Below, in pieces: positions 1 through 8,929 of a stretch of DNA of 49,296 bases; position 1 is the stretch's first letter; the number at the start of each line of letters is the position of its first letter. The DNA lies in the NCBI GenBank assembly GCA_024277115.1, contig JAJRVW010000255.1, positions 1 through 49,296 of the forward strand, read 5' to 3'. The notes beneath the pieces are model-generated. The model was not told the DNA's origin. It worked only from the letters and a program-made list of their open reading frames with translations, and searched no databases. The translations under genes and the position numbers were made by a program. The DNA is from Calditrichota bacterium. Its GTDB lineage: Bacteria > Calditrichota > Calditrichia > Calditrichales > J004.

Positions 1-678
1 AAAGGCCGAGTATGAAGAATAATCTTTTATGTTTTTATTGCCCACACCATAATGGCCACCCACCTCGAGGCCTTTTAGACTGGCCGGTTTATAAGTCAGC
101 ATCCCGTCTACCACTGTTGCCAAAGTGTTATTTTGTGATTTACTTTTATAATAATCGCCGACCCTATTGGTGATATTGTTTTTTCCATCGCCATTATGCA
201 GCCACAAACGTCCGGTAAAATCCGCAACCTTGCCCTCTGCCTGGACGCCAAAATCACGATAGTCACTGCCCACAGTTCCCGAGCCCCAACTACGGACCAT
301 AAATGGCCGTTCAATAATATCCAGCTTTGTGTGCGATGTTAGTCCGCCACCACGCACACCCGCACCTATAAACCGCCCGGCACGGATATTAAATTTATCG
401 TTAAAATGATATTCGATACGCGCATCAAGGAACAAACCACTAATTAGATCTGATTGGATATATAGTTTTACTTTGTCATATTTTGCATAGTAGCGCACCC
501 GCACCCGTCTTAGGCCAATGGCCATATTTGTTGTATCTGCCCCATATTGCGACGCGCTCATCCAAGTTTGAATTGTACCACCAAGTTGTTGTGTTAACTG
601 GGGCTGCTCATCGGCAAATGCCAGGCGTGTAAAAATAAAAAACGAGAACAAGAAAATATAACGAGAATATCTTTTCAT
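1..678 (-). CDS. Porin-like outer-membrane beta-barrel protein (3' end beyond window)
   Basis: A continuous reading frame on the minus strand runs from an ATG at 678 to the window edge (226 codons, no stop). It begins with a signal peptide (MKRYSRYIFLFSFFIF, cleavage after LAFA). The mature part has alternating hydrophobic/polar strands such as RRVRVRYYAKY and LDARIEYHFNDKFNIRAGRF, which resemble phosphate-selective porin O/P-type barrels, so the protein probably sits in the outer membrane as a channel. An AAAGGAA ribosome-binding site lies just before the ATG, inside the palindrome AGGAATTCCT. The substrate cannot be told from this fragment, and the family assignment rests on strand pattern rather than a unique motif. 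Confidence 0.7.
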   Translation of the reverse strand, partial: MKRYSRYIFLFSFFIFTRLAFADEQPQLTQQLGGTIQTWMSASQYGADTTNMAIGLRRVRVRYYAKYDKVKLYIQSDLISGLFLDARIEYHFNDKFNIRAGRFIGAGVRGGGLTSHTKLDIIERPFMVRSWGSGTVGSDYRDFGVQAEGKVADFTGRLWLHNGDGKNNITNRVGDYYKSKSQNNTLATVVDGMLTYKPASLKGLEVGGHYGVGNKNIKDYSSYSAF

Positions 679-950
679 TTTAGGAATTCCTTTAAGTGAA
701 TTAGTATACAACCAAAACAATTATTTTATTTAAACAATAAAATATGTGTTTAATTGAACCCCGAATTTAACAAGTAAAAATTCCAAATACAAAAATACTA
801 AGCTGATTTAAACAATATTTTCCGGAATAAAACAGGAGGTGTCACGTCTAAAATTTTGTGCAGAATAAACAACGTGGGAAGCTATTAATTGATGCGGATT
901 TTTAGAAGCGGGAGATTATAACAAACGACAGATTTTTGACTAAAAATGGT
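679..950. other. AT-rich intergenic region
   Basis: This stretch lies between the start of the porin-like gene (678) and the terminator of the next minus-strand gene. It is very AT-rich and should hold the promoter for the porin-like gene. I see no ORF, RNA gene or convincing repeat in it. Confidence 0.5.
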
Positions 951-986
951 AAAAGGGGCTGTTTATTTTTCTGCAACACCCCCTTT
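951..986 (-). terminator. Probable hairpin terminator after the outer-membrane barrel gene
   Basis: The plus strand shows AAAAGGGGCTGTT, then a 10-nt spacer, then GCAACACCCCCTTT. On the minus strand this forms a stem of about 11 bp with one bulge, starting a few bases after the TGA at 995. It ends in a short T run (TTTTACC). It would close the 3112-995 transcript. Confidence 0.6.
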
Positions 987-994
987 CGTTTATG

Positions 995-1534
995 TCATTT
1001 CTTCATATCAAATTTGACACCAAATGTAATTGCCAAAGCGCTTACATCGGTTAAATTGTATTTTGCTTCCGCAACGCCGGTCATGCCTGCCAGGGGAAAC
1101 TCATAACCGCCTAAAACGGTAAGGCCAAAATCTGTATTGGATGCCGTTCCACCACCGGCAGTAAAACCAAATGAGCTAACAGTTGGCAAATCAATACTAA
1201 CAAAATTGAGTACAAGCCCAGCTCCTGCATACAAACCTTTAACATTCCCTATCGCATAGTGTGCTTCAGCCCCAAGCTGAAAATTTGAGAGATTGTAATC
1301 AAATTCGCCAATAGTGTAGCCACTGCTCCAATATTCCACCACCGGATGCAAACGTACATTCTCATAGACTTCGCCTAAATCTGCTTTTGCCCCGATTGTA
1401 AAACCTGTTTCCCAGGGGTCCTCCGGCAATAACAAACCGCCTTTCCCCGTAATAGAATACAACCCCAATCCCTGGCCATAAGAGGTCGAAACCATCATTA
1501 GGGCCAATCCCAAAACTAAGTATAATTTTCTCAC
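995..1534 (-). CDS. Outer-membrane beta-barrel protein
   Basis: 179 residues with a clear signal peptide (MRKLYLVLGLALMMVSTSYG, cut before Q). The rest is Gly/aromatic-rich with repeated amphipathic strands and ends in a beta-strand (ITFGVKFDMKK), typical of small 8-stranded OMP_b-brl proteins. A GGAGG ribosome-binding site sits about 3 nt before the ATG. It is the last gene of an apparent three-gene minus-strand operon with a T9SS protein and a lipoprotein, and a hairpin terminator follows it. Such barrels often act as structural proteins or as partners of surface-exposed proteins; no specific function can be assigned. Confidence 0.75.
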   Translation of the reverse strand: MRKLYLVLGLALMMVSTSYGQGLGLYSITGKGGLLLPEDPWETGFTIGAKADLGEVYENVRLHPVVEYWSSGYTIGEFDYNLSNFQLGAEAHYAIGNVKGLYAGAGLVLNFVSIDLPTVSSFGFTAGGGTASNTDFGLTVLGGYEFPLAGMTGVAEAKYNLTDVSALAITFGVKFDMKK

Positions 1535-1556
1535 ATTTCCTCCAATATAAATACAC

Positions 1557-2456
1557 TTATTTAATTAATGTCATCCGTTTTACAGCCATATAATCAGCCG
1601 CCACAAGGCGATAAATATATGTCCCACTTGATAAATTTTCTGCATTCCAATCAATCTTATACGTACCGGCATTAAGGTTTTTATCTACCAGTGTGGCAAT
1701 TTCCTGTCCAGCAAGGTTAAATATTTTTAATGATACGCTACTTGATTTTTGAATAGTAAACTCAATCTGCGTAACTGGGTTAAATGGATTGGGATAATTC
1801 TGTTTTAGAGAAAATTCTCCAGGAGTTCCGCTGGAAATTTCTTTTAAAGAAGTCACCGCTCCATCGAGTGCAATATCGTCCATATAAAATACAGAACCCA
1901 CATTATGATCACCATCCGGGTTGCCGCCAATGGAGATAGAAACATGCACGACTTCTGCTATAAGGCCCGTGGGTTCATCATATACAAACGGTATCTCAAA
2001 ATAGGTGTAATCCCCAGCAAGCGGTAGTTCCATTTCCGCGATCGCTACCCTTCTGCCTTCCGTGTTATTGTTAAGCACCACCGAAACTTCCAGCCGTCCG
2101 GCAACGGAATCAGGATTGCCAAGTGAATATTTGTAATAACCTGTAAACTTTTCATAGTTTTTATCAACTATAAAAGGGTTTTCAAAGATTGTGTTGTCCT
2201 TTCCGGAGAATATTCCGGGTTCACTAAAGGCATTCTGGGTTACCTCTATTACTTCGCCTTTTATGGCATAACTACCCGAATTGGCGTCCGATGTTTGTGA
2301 TAGGTCGGTTATAAAACTAGGTATATTTGATGTTAGCCAGTGATCCGGTTTTCCATTTGCCCAGTCTTCAAACCCACCGTTCAATATTCCATTTTGGGCT
2401 AACGCTATTGTCGGAATGACAACAATCATCGCCAAAAAAATCAAATATTTTTTCAT
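1557..2456 (-). CDS. Secreted protein with jelly-roll-like domain and T9SS type A sorting domain
   Basis: 299 residues. A signal peptide (MKKYLIFLAMIVVIPTIALA) is followed by a domain of about 180 residues beginning NGGFEDWANGKPDHW, resembling carbohydrate-binding jelly-rolls. From about residue 210 there is a classic C-terminal sorting domain (NYPNPFNPVTQIEF, LKIFNLAGQEI, GTYIYRLVA, ending MTLIK). This domain directs type IX secretion across the outer membrane. The N-terminal domain is clearly related to that of the neighbouring lipoprotein at 2519-3112 (FE.W...P..W.TSN.P and a following D...GSYA.K motif). The TAA after LIK is at the normal family end. The ligand is unknown. Confidence 0.85.
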   Translation of the reverse strand: MKKYLIFLAMIVVIPTIALAQNGILNGGFEDWANGKPDHWLTSNIPSFITDLSQTSDANSGSYAIKGEVIEVTQNAFSEPGIFSGKDNTIFENPFIVDKNYEKFTGYYKYSLGNPDSVAGRLEVSVVLNNNTEGRRVAIAEMELPLAGDYTYFEIPFVYDEPTGLIAEVVHVSISIGGNPDGDHNVGSVFYMDDIALDGAVTSLKEISSGTPGEFSLKQNYPNPFNPVTQIEFTIQKSSSVSLKIFNLAGQEIATLVDKNLNAGTYKIDWNAENLSSGTYIYRLVAADYMAVKRMTLIK

Positions 2457-2518
2457 AATTTAAATCTCCACAATATGTATTTGTATTTACGAGGGTCCGG
2501 CTTTTCATCTTTCCTAAA

Positions 2519-3112
2519 CTATTCCCAAGAAAAATTGTCGATGATAAAATACGTCCCGATTTGCGTCCCCACTGAGGCAAAAGAAATTTGAATCTTTTTT
2601 GGTGTCGAAGCCGTTGGCGCCATTTCCACGGTATACATTGTATAACTGCTTGCCGCCTGATCTATTTTAAATGATTCAAACCCAAGCAATCCGCTGGGAT
2701 AATCACCGTAGAGGGAAATCTGGACTAAGATGCTTTCCCCCTGTATTTGCGGAAAAAACTTATAGTAAAATTTAACTTTGGACACAGCCTGATCAATTTC
2801 AAAATAGGGCATGGTTACATCACCGGAGGTTATTGAGGCATTTAATGGCACGCCTTGGTACGAGATAATTTCACATTTCGCCGCATACGACCCTGCCTGG
2901 GCATCATCAGATTTTGTGACATTGGAATATAAATTGGGCACATTGGAAGTTGTCCAGTTTATCGGTTCTGACCCGCTCCAACTCTCAAAACTTAGATATG
3001 AACCTGTCGTGTTATCATCGTCCGGACCGGTGCTGCTGCCATTACTCTCACTACAGCCATTAAAAGCAAGCATTAATCCTAAGCTTATCAATATCAAAAA
3101 TATTCGTCTCAT
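2519..3112 (-). CDS. Lipoprotein paralogous to the adjacent T9SS-secreted protein
   Basis: I start at the ATG at 3112, six bases after AGGAG; an in-frame GTG one codon earlier is less well spaced. The protein has a lipoprotein signal (LGLMLAFNGC), a short acidic Ser/Gly/Asp linker, then one domain of about 150 residues (SFESWSGSEPINWTTSNVPN...) matching the first domain of the gene at 1557-2456. It lacks the T9SS tail, so it would be anchored by lipid rather than secreted through T9SS. The pair looks like duplication followed by a change of export route. Function unknown; carbohydrate or surface binding is only a guess from the fold. Confidence 0.75.
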   Translation of the reverse strand: MRRIFLILISLGLMLAFNGCSESNGSSTGPDDDNTTGSYLSFESWSGSEPINWTTSNVPNLYSNVTKSDDAQAGSYAAKCEIISYQGVPLNASITSGDVTMPYFEIDQAVSKVKFYYKFFPQIQGESILVQISLYGDYPSGLLGFESFKIDQAASSYTMYTVEMAPTASTPKKIQISFASVGTQIGTYFIIDNFSWE

Positions 3113-3385
3113 CACATTCTCCTTTTTGTGATTGTTTTTTGGTGTATTAAAATTTATTCAGTTGGCTTGGATTAATTAACGCTAAAGTAATGGGAAGGAC
3201 AATCGCCCGTGTGCGGTATTTTTAAATTGTAAGATTTGAAGAGTGAAAGACTTTAAGATTGAAATAATAGAGGAATGAAAATTGCAGATTATGAAAGGGA
3301 AAAAGGTTAAAAAAAACAAAAATAAAATGAGGAAATTAAAATAGACACCTATTAAATATGGCGCTGGTTTAGGCTAATCTTAAGA

Positions 3386-4012
3386 TTAAATAAGTTTGTC
3401 GTTTATCGCTTTTTTTACCGCTTCGGCACGGGTGCTAACATGCAGCTTTTTATATATATTTTTAAAATGGGAACGGACGGTGTGCCCACTGATATGGAGC
3501 TTTTCGGCAATTATCTTATAATTTTCACCGTCACATAAATGGCGTAAAATTTCCTGTTCGCGCACAGAAAGCGGGGATTCTTTTTGGGTGTTAAAAGAAC
3601 TTACTATCCGCCGCGCGATGCTTGCCGTCATAGGCGAACCACCTTTGTGAACTTCCTCGATAGCCTTTAATATTTCGGTTGGCGGGGTGTCTTTTAATAA
3701 ATAACCGGTTGCCCCAACGCAAATGGAATTAAAAATTGACTCGTCATCATCCTGTACCGTCAACATTAAACAATCGGTCTCCAAAAGTTTCTCTTTGAGG
3801 CATTTCACACCTTCAATACCCGACATCCCCGGCAAATCGATGTCCATCAATACCACATGCGGTGGCGAACTCTGCAAATCGTCCATTGCAGATTCGCAAC
3901 TACTAAAAGACTGCCCGCACGAAAAGCCCGGCGAACTGTCGATAATCAGCGTCATAAGTTGACGGATTTCATTATCGTCTTCTATAATGGCCACTTTTAT
4001 TTCATCATTCAT
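3386..4012 (-). CDS. Response regulator, NarL/FixJ family
   Basis: 208 residues. The N-terminal receiver domain has an acidic pocket (E11-D12-D13), phosphoacceptor D57 in LMDIDLPGMSG and a KDTPP loop. The C-terminal LuxR-type HTH (about 145-205) contains SVREQEILRHLCDGENYKIIA and HTVRSHFKNIYKKL. It is a DNA-binding transcription regulator switched by phosphorylation. It lies directly downstream of the propeller sensor kinase on the same strand, which is the expected partner. The secreted-protein operon at 3112-995 begins about 270 nt beyond its end and is a plausible target, but that is inference. Confidence 0.92.
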   Translation of the reverse strand: MNDEIKVAIIEDDNEIRQLMTLIIDSSPGFSCGQSFSSCESAMDDLQSSPPHVVLMDIDLPGMSGIEGVKCLKEKLLETDCLMLTVQDDDESIFNSICVGATGYLLKDTPPTEILKAIEEVHKGGSPMTASIARRIVSSFNTQKESPLSVREQEILRHLCDGENYKIIAEKLHISGHTVRSHFKNIYKKLHVSTRAEAVKKAINDKLI

Positions 4013-4078
4013 AGTAGGAATGTCCCATTAAATGGCGCGGCATTCAATCACCCATTTGCGGTATATTAAAATAACAAA

Positions 4079-7000
4079 CTATGCCCCATTTTTTTTCTCA
4101 AGATTTAGAGAGAGCAAAACTTTTGTGCCGGATTTTATAAGAGAAAAGATTGTCAGCTCTGCGCCAATCTTTTTTGCCCGGTTACGCATATTTTGAAGCC
4201 CATATCCTGCGCTGGTTTCCTTCAAATCGAAACCGGCGCCATTGTCAGAAAGCTCAATTTTTAAAAGCTGGCCTTGCAATACAATTTTCAGATAAACCTC
4301 ACTGGCGCGTGAATATTTTAGGCAATTATTCATGGCCTCTTTAAAAATCAACAAAATGGAACGGCGGTCATCTATGGCCAGGTTTTTATCCTGAAACCCT
4401 TTTCTAAGTCCTAAGACCCTAAAATTAATTTCGCTGTACTCGAACATAGAGTTTCCAAAATCTTCCAGACGCGACAGGGTTTCCATCAGGTTGTCTTTGC
4501 CCGGATCAAGCGCCCAGATAAAATCGCGCATGCCACCGGAGAGTTGTTTTGTGTTCTCCTCAATTTTTTCAAGATAGGCCATCGCTTCTGTCTTATCTGT
4601 CAACTTTCGTTTTGTAAGCTCCACAAAGAGGGCGATTTTTGTAATCAGGTTGCCGGCCTCATCATGAAAATCGACTGATGCTTTTTTTCGCACCCTGTCA
4701 CGTTCTTCGGACTTTGCCCGTTCAATACGCGCAAAAGTTTCCAGCTCTTTGTCTTTTTCATTTATTTTAAAACGGATGTATCCACCGATCAATCCACTAA
4801 AAATTAAAAGATAGAGCGCATAAGCCCACCAGGTTTTCCAGGGTGGCGGCGTTATGGAAATTTCCAGGGCCGTGCCTTCTTCGTTCCAGGCGCCATCATT
4901 ATTAGAGGCTTTTACACGGAAAATATAATCTCCGGCATCTAAATTGGTGTAGGTAACATAGCGGCGCGTACCGGAATAAATCCAATCTTTATCAAAGCCG
5001 TCCATCTTATAGGCGTATTGGTTTTTCTCCGGTGTCGTTAAATCCAAAGCAGAAAACTCCAGTGAGAACACATTTGCCTTCCAGGGCAAAATAATTTTTT
5101 TTGTTTCGGTGATACTTTTTTGCAGAATAGCGCCCGGCTGCGGGGAAGGCAAAACTTCTTTGTCCAGAATTTTAAGATGGGTAAGCCTTACGGGCGGGCG
5201 ATGACCGTTTAGTTTTATTGTTAGCGGGTCAAAAACATTATAGCCATTTATCCCGCCAAAATACATCAGCCCCCTACTGTCCTTTAGGGCATTTTGGTTA
5301 AACTCACTGTTTTGCAATCCGTCATCCACAGTAAAGTTTTGCACCTTAATATCTTCTTCAGACACATCAATTTTTGCAATGCCATTATTTGTACTTACCC
5401 ACAAATACCCCAAATCATCCTCAAGGATGCCATAAATCACTTCATTTGGCAGGCCATCGGATGCCAGGTATTGCCTGAACGTATATTTTGCAACACCCGT
5501 TTTATCTTCATCAACGGTCATTTTGTTGAGGCCCTGGGCCGTACCGACCCAAATCGCCCCGGATTTTGTCTCTATAAAACTGATCACCCGGTTATTTGAA
5601 AGGCTGGATTTATTTTTAGGATCGTTTACCAAGTGCAAAAAAGTACGCTCTTCAGGATTAAAAACATTTACGCCGCCTGCTGCCGTCCCCACAAAAAAAT
5701 TCTTTTTGCTATCAATAAAAAGGGCAAATACAGAAAGATCGTTCATCTCATTTGTGGGGTTTTTTATATTCCATGGAATCGGGACAAACGTATCGTTTGC
5801 ACGATCATATAAATGCAGCCCCGCCCCATTGGTCCCTAACCAGATATTATTATTCCAATCTTCAATAATATTTAATACAACGCCGGTACTGATGCCCGGC
5901 AAATTTCTATCCACATAATTTTTAAATTTGCCCGTTTTTCTGTTCCACCGGCACACACCGCCGCCACGTGTACCAATCCAAATATTTTTTTCAGAATCTT
6001 CAAGCACGGATAAAATGTAGCTTGAAGATGGCCCGGCAGTGGATTCTGACCTATTTTCAAAATAATGATCATATTTTTCGGTCCGTGGATTATAGCGATC
6101 CAAACCGTCATTGGTGCCAATCCACAAATCACCAAAAGAATCCTCCGTTAAACTGATTATGCTTGAACTGCTTAAAGAATTCGGGTTATTGGCCTGGTGA
6201 TGGACGTGTTTAAATTTTTGTGCGAGGGGACGGTAATAATCTATTCCGCCACGCGTGCCCAGCCAAACCAGCCCATTGCGGTCCTGATAAATACTCGAGA
6301 TATAATCGTCGCCTAAACTATTTGGATTGTAAGGGTCTTTTTTTATCTGTACGGTTTTTCCCGAAGGGTAGATTAAACTAAGTTGTGTGGCCGTCCCAAC
6401 CCAGAGCACGCTGTCCTTATCTTCCAGAACAGAGACAATCCTGTTATTTATAATACGCTTCTTATCGTCCTGTTCATAGTCAGAAAAAAGTTTAACTTCT
6501 TTTGTTTGGGTATTGAACCGGAACAAACCACTGCCGGAAGAAATCCATAGATGATTTGGGTTTGTCGGGCTTGCGCTTCCCAGGTAGCGGTCAAAAATAT
6601 GCGTGTTGGGGGTTAGATCATAAAAAGTAAATTTGTTGGTACTTATTTCGAAGCGGTATAAACCAAAAGGCGCGGTCAGCCATAAAAAATCACCGCGTGC
6701 CTTTATAATCCTAAAAATATTATTATTGGTGGAATCATGAAAAATATATTCAAAACGCGCATCGATAATCTTGTGGGATGTTTTATTTTTTTTTAGATAC
6801 AGGCGGTTTAAACCATTATTGGTGGCCACCCAAAATGTCCCTTTTGGATGTTCAATAAAATCCCATACCGTATTATGGCTGATGCTTTTGGGATCATTAA
6901 CGTTGTTTTTGAAAGTCGTAAATTTTTCTGTGTCGCGGTCGAAACGTGAGAGCCCGCCGCCAAATGTTGACACCCAAATATGTCCGCTGCTGTCTTCGCG

Positions 7001-7285
7001 GATCGACCATATCCAATTAGCGCCCAGGCTGGCAGAATCGGCCACATTGTGACGGAACACCCTAAACTCGTATCCGTCATAGCGGTTTAGCCCGTCTTGC
7101 GTCCCAAACCACATAAAGCACCTGCTATCTTAGAGCACAGCGTTGATTGTATTTTGGGAAAGCCCGTCGCTCACCGTTAAATGGTGGAACCTTATATTTT
7201 CCTGCGCGGACAAAGGAGCACTAATAAAGAGAAGGATAAATAAAAAGCAACGCAAAACAATGCGCCTAAAAATATATTTATTCAT
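4079..7285 (-). CDS. Two-component sensor kinase with periplasmic beta-propellers, interrupted by in-frame TAA
   Basis: Read through, the frame gives about 1068 residues. It has a signal peptide (MNKYIFRRIVLRCFLFILLF), some 13 Reg_prop blades (WFGTQDGLNRYDGYEF and similar, residues 30-660), a Y_Y_Y domain (YAYKMDGFDKDWIYSG), one membrane helix (WWAYALYLLIFSGLIGGYI), a HisKA_3-type H-box (VDFHDEAGNLITKI) and an HATPase domain (NNCLKYS, DNGAGFD). The start at 7285 is chosen because it begins the signal peptide. Codon 52, at 7130-7132, is TAA inside the first blade: frame INAVL-stop-DSRCFMWFG, where the family usually has Q or E. Restart at the ATG at 7114 would lose the signal peptide. It pairs with the NarL-type regulator at 3386-4012. 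It could be a pseudogene, a sequence error or a readthrough gene. Confidence 0.8.
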
Positions 7286-7410
7286 TAAAAACCTGTGATT
7301 GCACAATACAATCAAAATAGAATTTAAGCGGCAAACCTGCAAATGGGAAAATGGCAATCCGCTGCGGTAGGACAAAAATGTAAATACGTGTGGCGTAAAG
7401 AAGAGATTAT

Positions 7411-7440
7411 AAAAAAAGCGGGGCAATTAACCCCGCTTTA
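7411..7440 (-). terminator. Rho-independent terminator after the cyclophilin gene
   Basis: The perfect inverted repeat AAAGCGGGG/CCCCGCTTT has a 6-7 nt loop. On the minus strand it is followed by T residues (the A run at 7411-7417 on the plus strand). It starts 17 nt after the cyclophilin stop and so ends that transcript ahead of the sensor-kinase gene. Confidence 0.85.
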
Positions 7441-7456
7441 ATTTGAAGTTGCCAAA

Positions 7457-7978
7457 TTATTTTCTGGAAAATTTCTGATCCAGAATTTCATTCCATTCTT
7501 TTAATTTATCTTTGGTTTTTTCAAACAAAGATTTTGTGTCGCCTTCAATTTTAATGGAGTTGATCTCATCATCCTGCTCGATGGCATCCACTACTTTTTG
7601 GTCATCATCCAAAACCACACAGCCGAAAACCGTGTGTTTTCCATCCAGCCAGGGTGTCGCGCCGTGTGTGATAAAAAACTGGCTGCCATTGGTCCCGGGG
7701 CCTGCATTGGCCATTGAGAGGATTCCATGCCGGTCGTGTACCAACGATGAATCAAACTCGTCATCAAACATATAGCCGGGGCCACTACGCCCGGTGCCAT
7801 CCGGACATCCGCCCTGAACCATAAAATCGGCAATCACACGGTGAAAAATCAAACCATCATAATAGCCGCGTTCCACAAGATTGGCAAAGTTAGCAACCGT
7901 GTACGGTACTTTATCGGCATAAAGGGTAATATTTATTTCCCCTTTGCTTGTATCAAAAATTGCTTTTAAATCGGACAT
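7457..7978 (-). CDS. Peptidyl-prolyl cis-trans isomerase, cyclophilin type
   Basis: 173 residues from the ATG at 7978. AGGAG lies five bases before it; an in-frame GTG two codons upstream almost touches the ribosome-binding site and is unlikely. Cyclophilin signatures are present: [13 protein letters not shown] (catalytic Arg), [17 protein letters not shown] and [10 protein letters not shown]. It lacks a signal peptide, so it should act in the cytoplasm on X-Pro bonds during folding. A C-terminal charged tail (about residues 140-173) extends beyond the minimal domain. It stands alone, with its own terminator. Confidence 0.93.
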   Translation of the reverse strand: MSDLKAIFDTSKGEINITLYADKVPYTVANFANLVERGYYDGLIFHRVIADFMVQGGCPDGTGRSGPGYMFDDEFDSSLVHDRHGILSMANAGPGTNGSQFFITHGATPWLDGKHTVFGCVVLDDDQKVVDAIEQDDEINSIKIEGDTKSLFEKTKDKLKEWNEILDQKFSRK

Positions 7979-8110
7979 TTTCACTCCTCTAAATTTTAAA
8001 TAAACTGAACTTGCTAAGTTAATAAATTCACACTAAGTAAATCCAATCCTTTTTATATTGTATTTTAACCAATAAAACTTTCGGTAACTAACTCCCCAAA
8101 TTATAAATAA

Positions 8111-8344
8111 TTATTGATCTCCTTCCACAGGCTCACGATCCTTAACTTTTGCTAAAACTTTTAAGTATTTTTTACGGCTGCCACGCTTAGCCCTTTCTTC
8201 TAAATAATTTTCAGTATCAATTGCAGAAAGCTTCTCGGCCAAGGCTGATGCTATAAATTGATTTATCGATATATTGTCTTCAGATGCAAGTACTTTTACA
8301 CGTCGATGCAAAGATTCTGGGATTCTTATACTCAAAGTACTCAT
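8111..8344 (-). CDS. Antitoxin-like ribbon-helix-helix protein
   Basis: 77 residues. The N-terminal half, MSTLSIRIPESLHRRVKVLA followed by DNISINQFIASALAEKL, is a ribbon-helix-helix DNA-binding module of the Arc/CopG/HicB-C type. The charged C-terminal tail probably binds the toxin. Its ATG overlaps the TGA of the PIN gene by ATGA, so the two are translationally coupled. Expected role: neutralise the PIN RNase and repress the shared promoter upstream of 8769. Confidence 0.82.
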   Translation of the reverse strand: MSTLSIRIPESLHRRVKVLASEDNISINQFIASALAEKLSAIDTENYLEERAKRGSRKKYLKVLAKVKDREPVEGDQ

Positions 8345-8769
8345 TTTATTCTCTCCTTAATTTTTAGAAAATCTTTTGGTGAACAAGCTTTTATTCCAAA
8401 TGCCTCTACACCCCGAAAATCTTTCAAATTATGTGTAATTATATATTTACTTTCTGACTCGACAGCTACTTCTAAGACCATATCATCTTTTATGTCCTTT
8501 AGAAATGGTCTCCATAAGAAATAAATTTTTCTTTTACTCGCTACCGAGCAAATATAATCCAGAAAGTTTGTGATGTCCGATTTATTAAATCCTAACTTCT
8601 TTATATTTCTTTTAAGGACATCTTCATATTCCAATATTAAGGCAATAGAAATAGAAATATCAATATTCTCATCTCCAATTAACTGGAGTAACTCATACGA
8701 TTTTCCGCGACTTGAAAACAAACCAGAAAAGATAACATTTGTATCGATCACAATCTTGAAGATTTCCAT
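8341..8769 (-). CDS. PIN-domain toxin (putative RNase)
   Basis: 142 residues. It starts MEIFKIVIDTNVIFSGLFSS, with the conserved first Asp and Asn of the PIN fold. It continues through ILEYEDVLKR, DDMVLEVAVES and KYIITHNLKDF, giving the expected acidic metal-binding set of the 'PIN family, toxin-antitoxin toxin component' group. These are Mg-dependent endoribonucleases. The toxin gene comes first and the antitoxin second, the reverse of the commonest order. The 160 nt upstream (8770-8929) hold no other gene. Confidence 0.85.
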   Translation of the reverse strand: MEIFKIVIDTNVIFSGLFSSRGKSYELLQLIGDENIDISISIALILEYEDVLKRNIKKLGFNKSDITNFLDYICSVASKRKIYFLWRPFLKDIKDDMVLEVAVESESKYIITHNLKDFRGVEAFGIKACSPKDFLKIKERIK

Positions 8770-8929
8770 GCTGGTAGTATATACAATACCTTACTAAAAA
8801 TCAAAAAGAAACATTGAGTATTGCCTAATCTAACCGTAAAACCGAAACCACGTACCAGATTATTAAGGCAAAATGGATATATCTATTAACAATATCTATC
8901 CATATTTAACCCTTGCTAAGCTGAACGGC

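Noticed and set aside
7286-7426. Longer start for the propeller kinase
   Set aside because: The added 47 residues do not resemble the family, while the ATG at 7285 begins a clean signal peptide.
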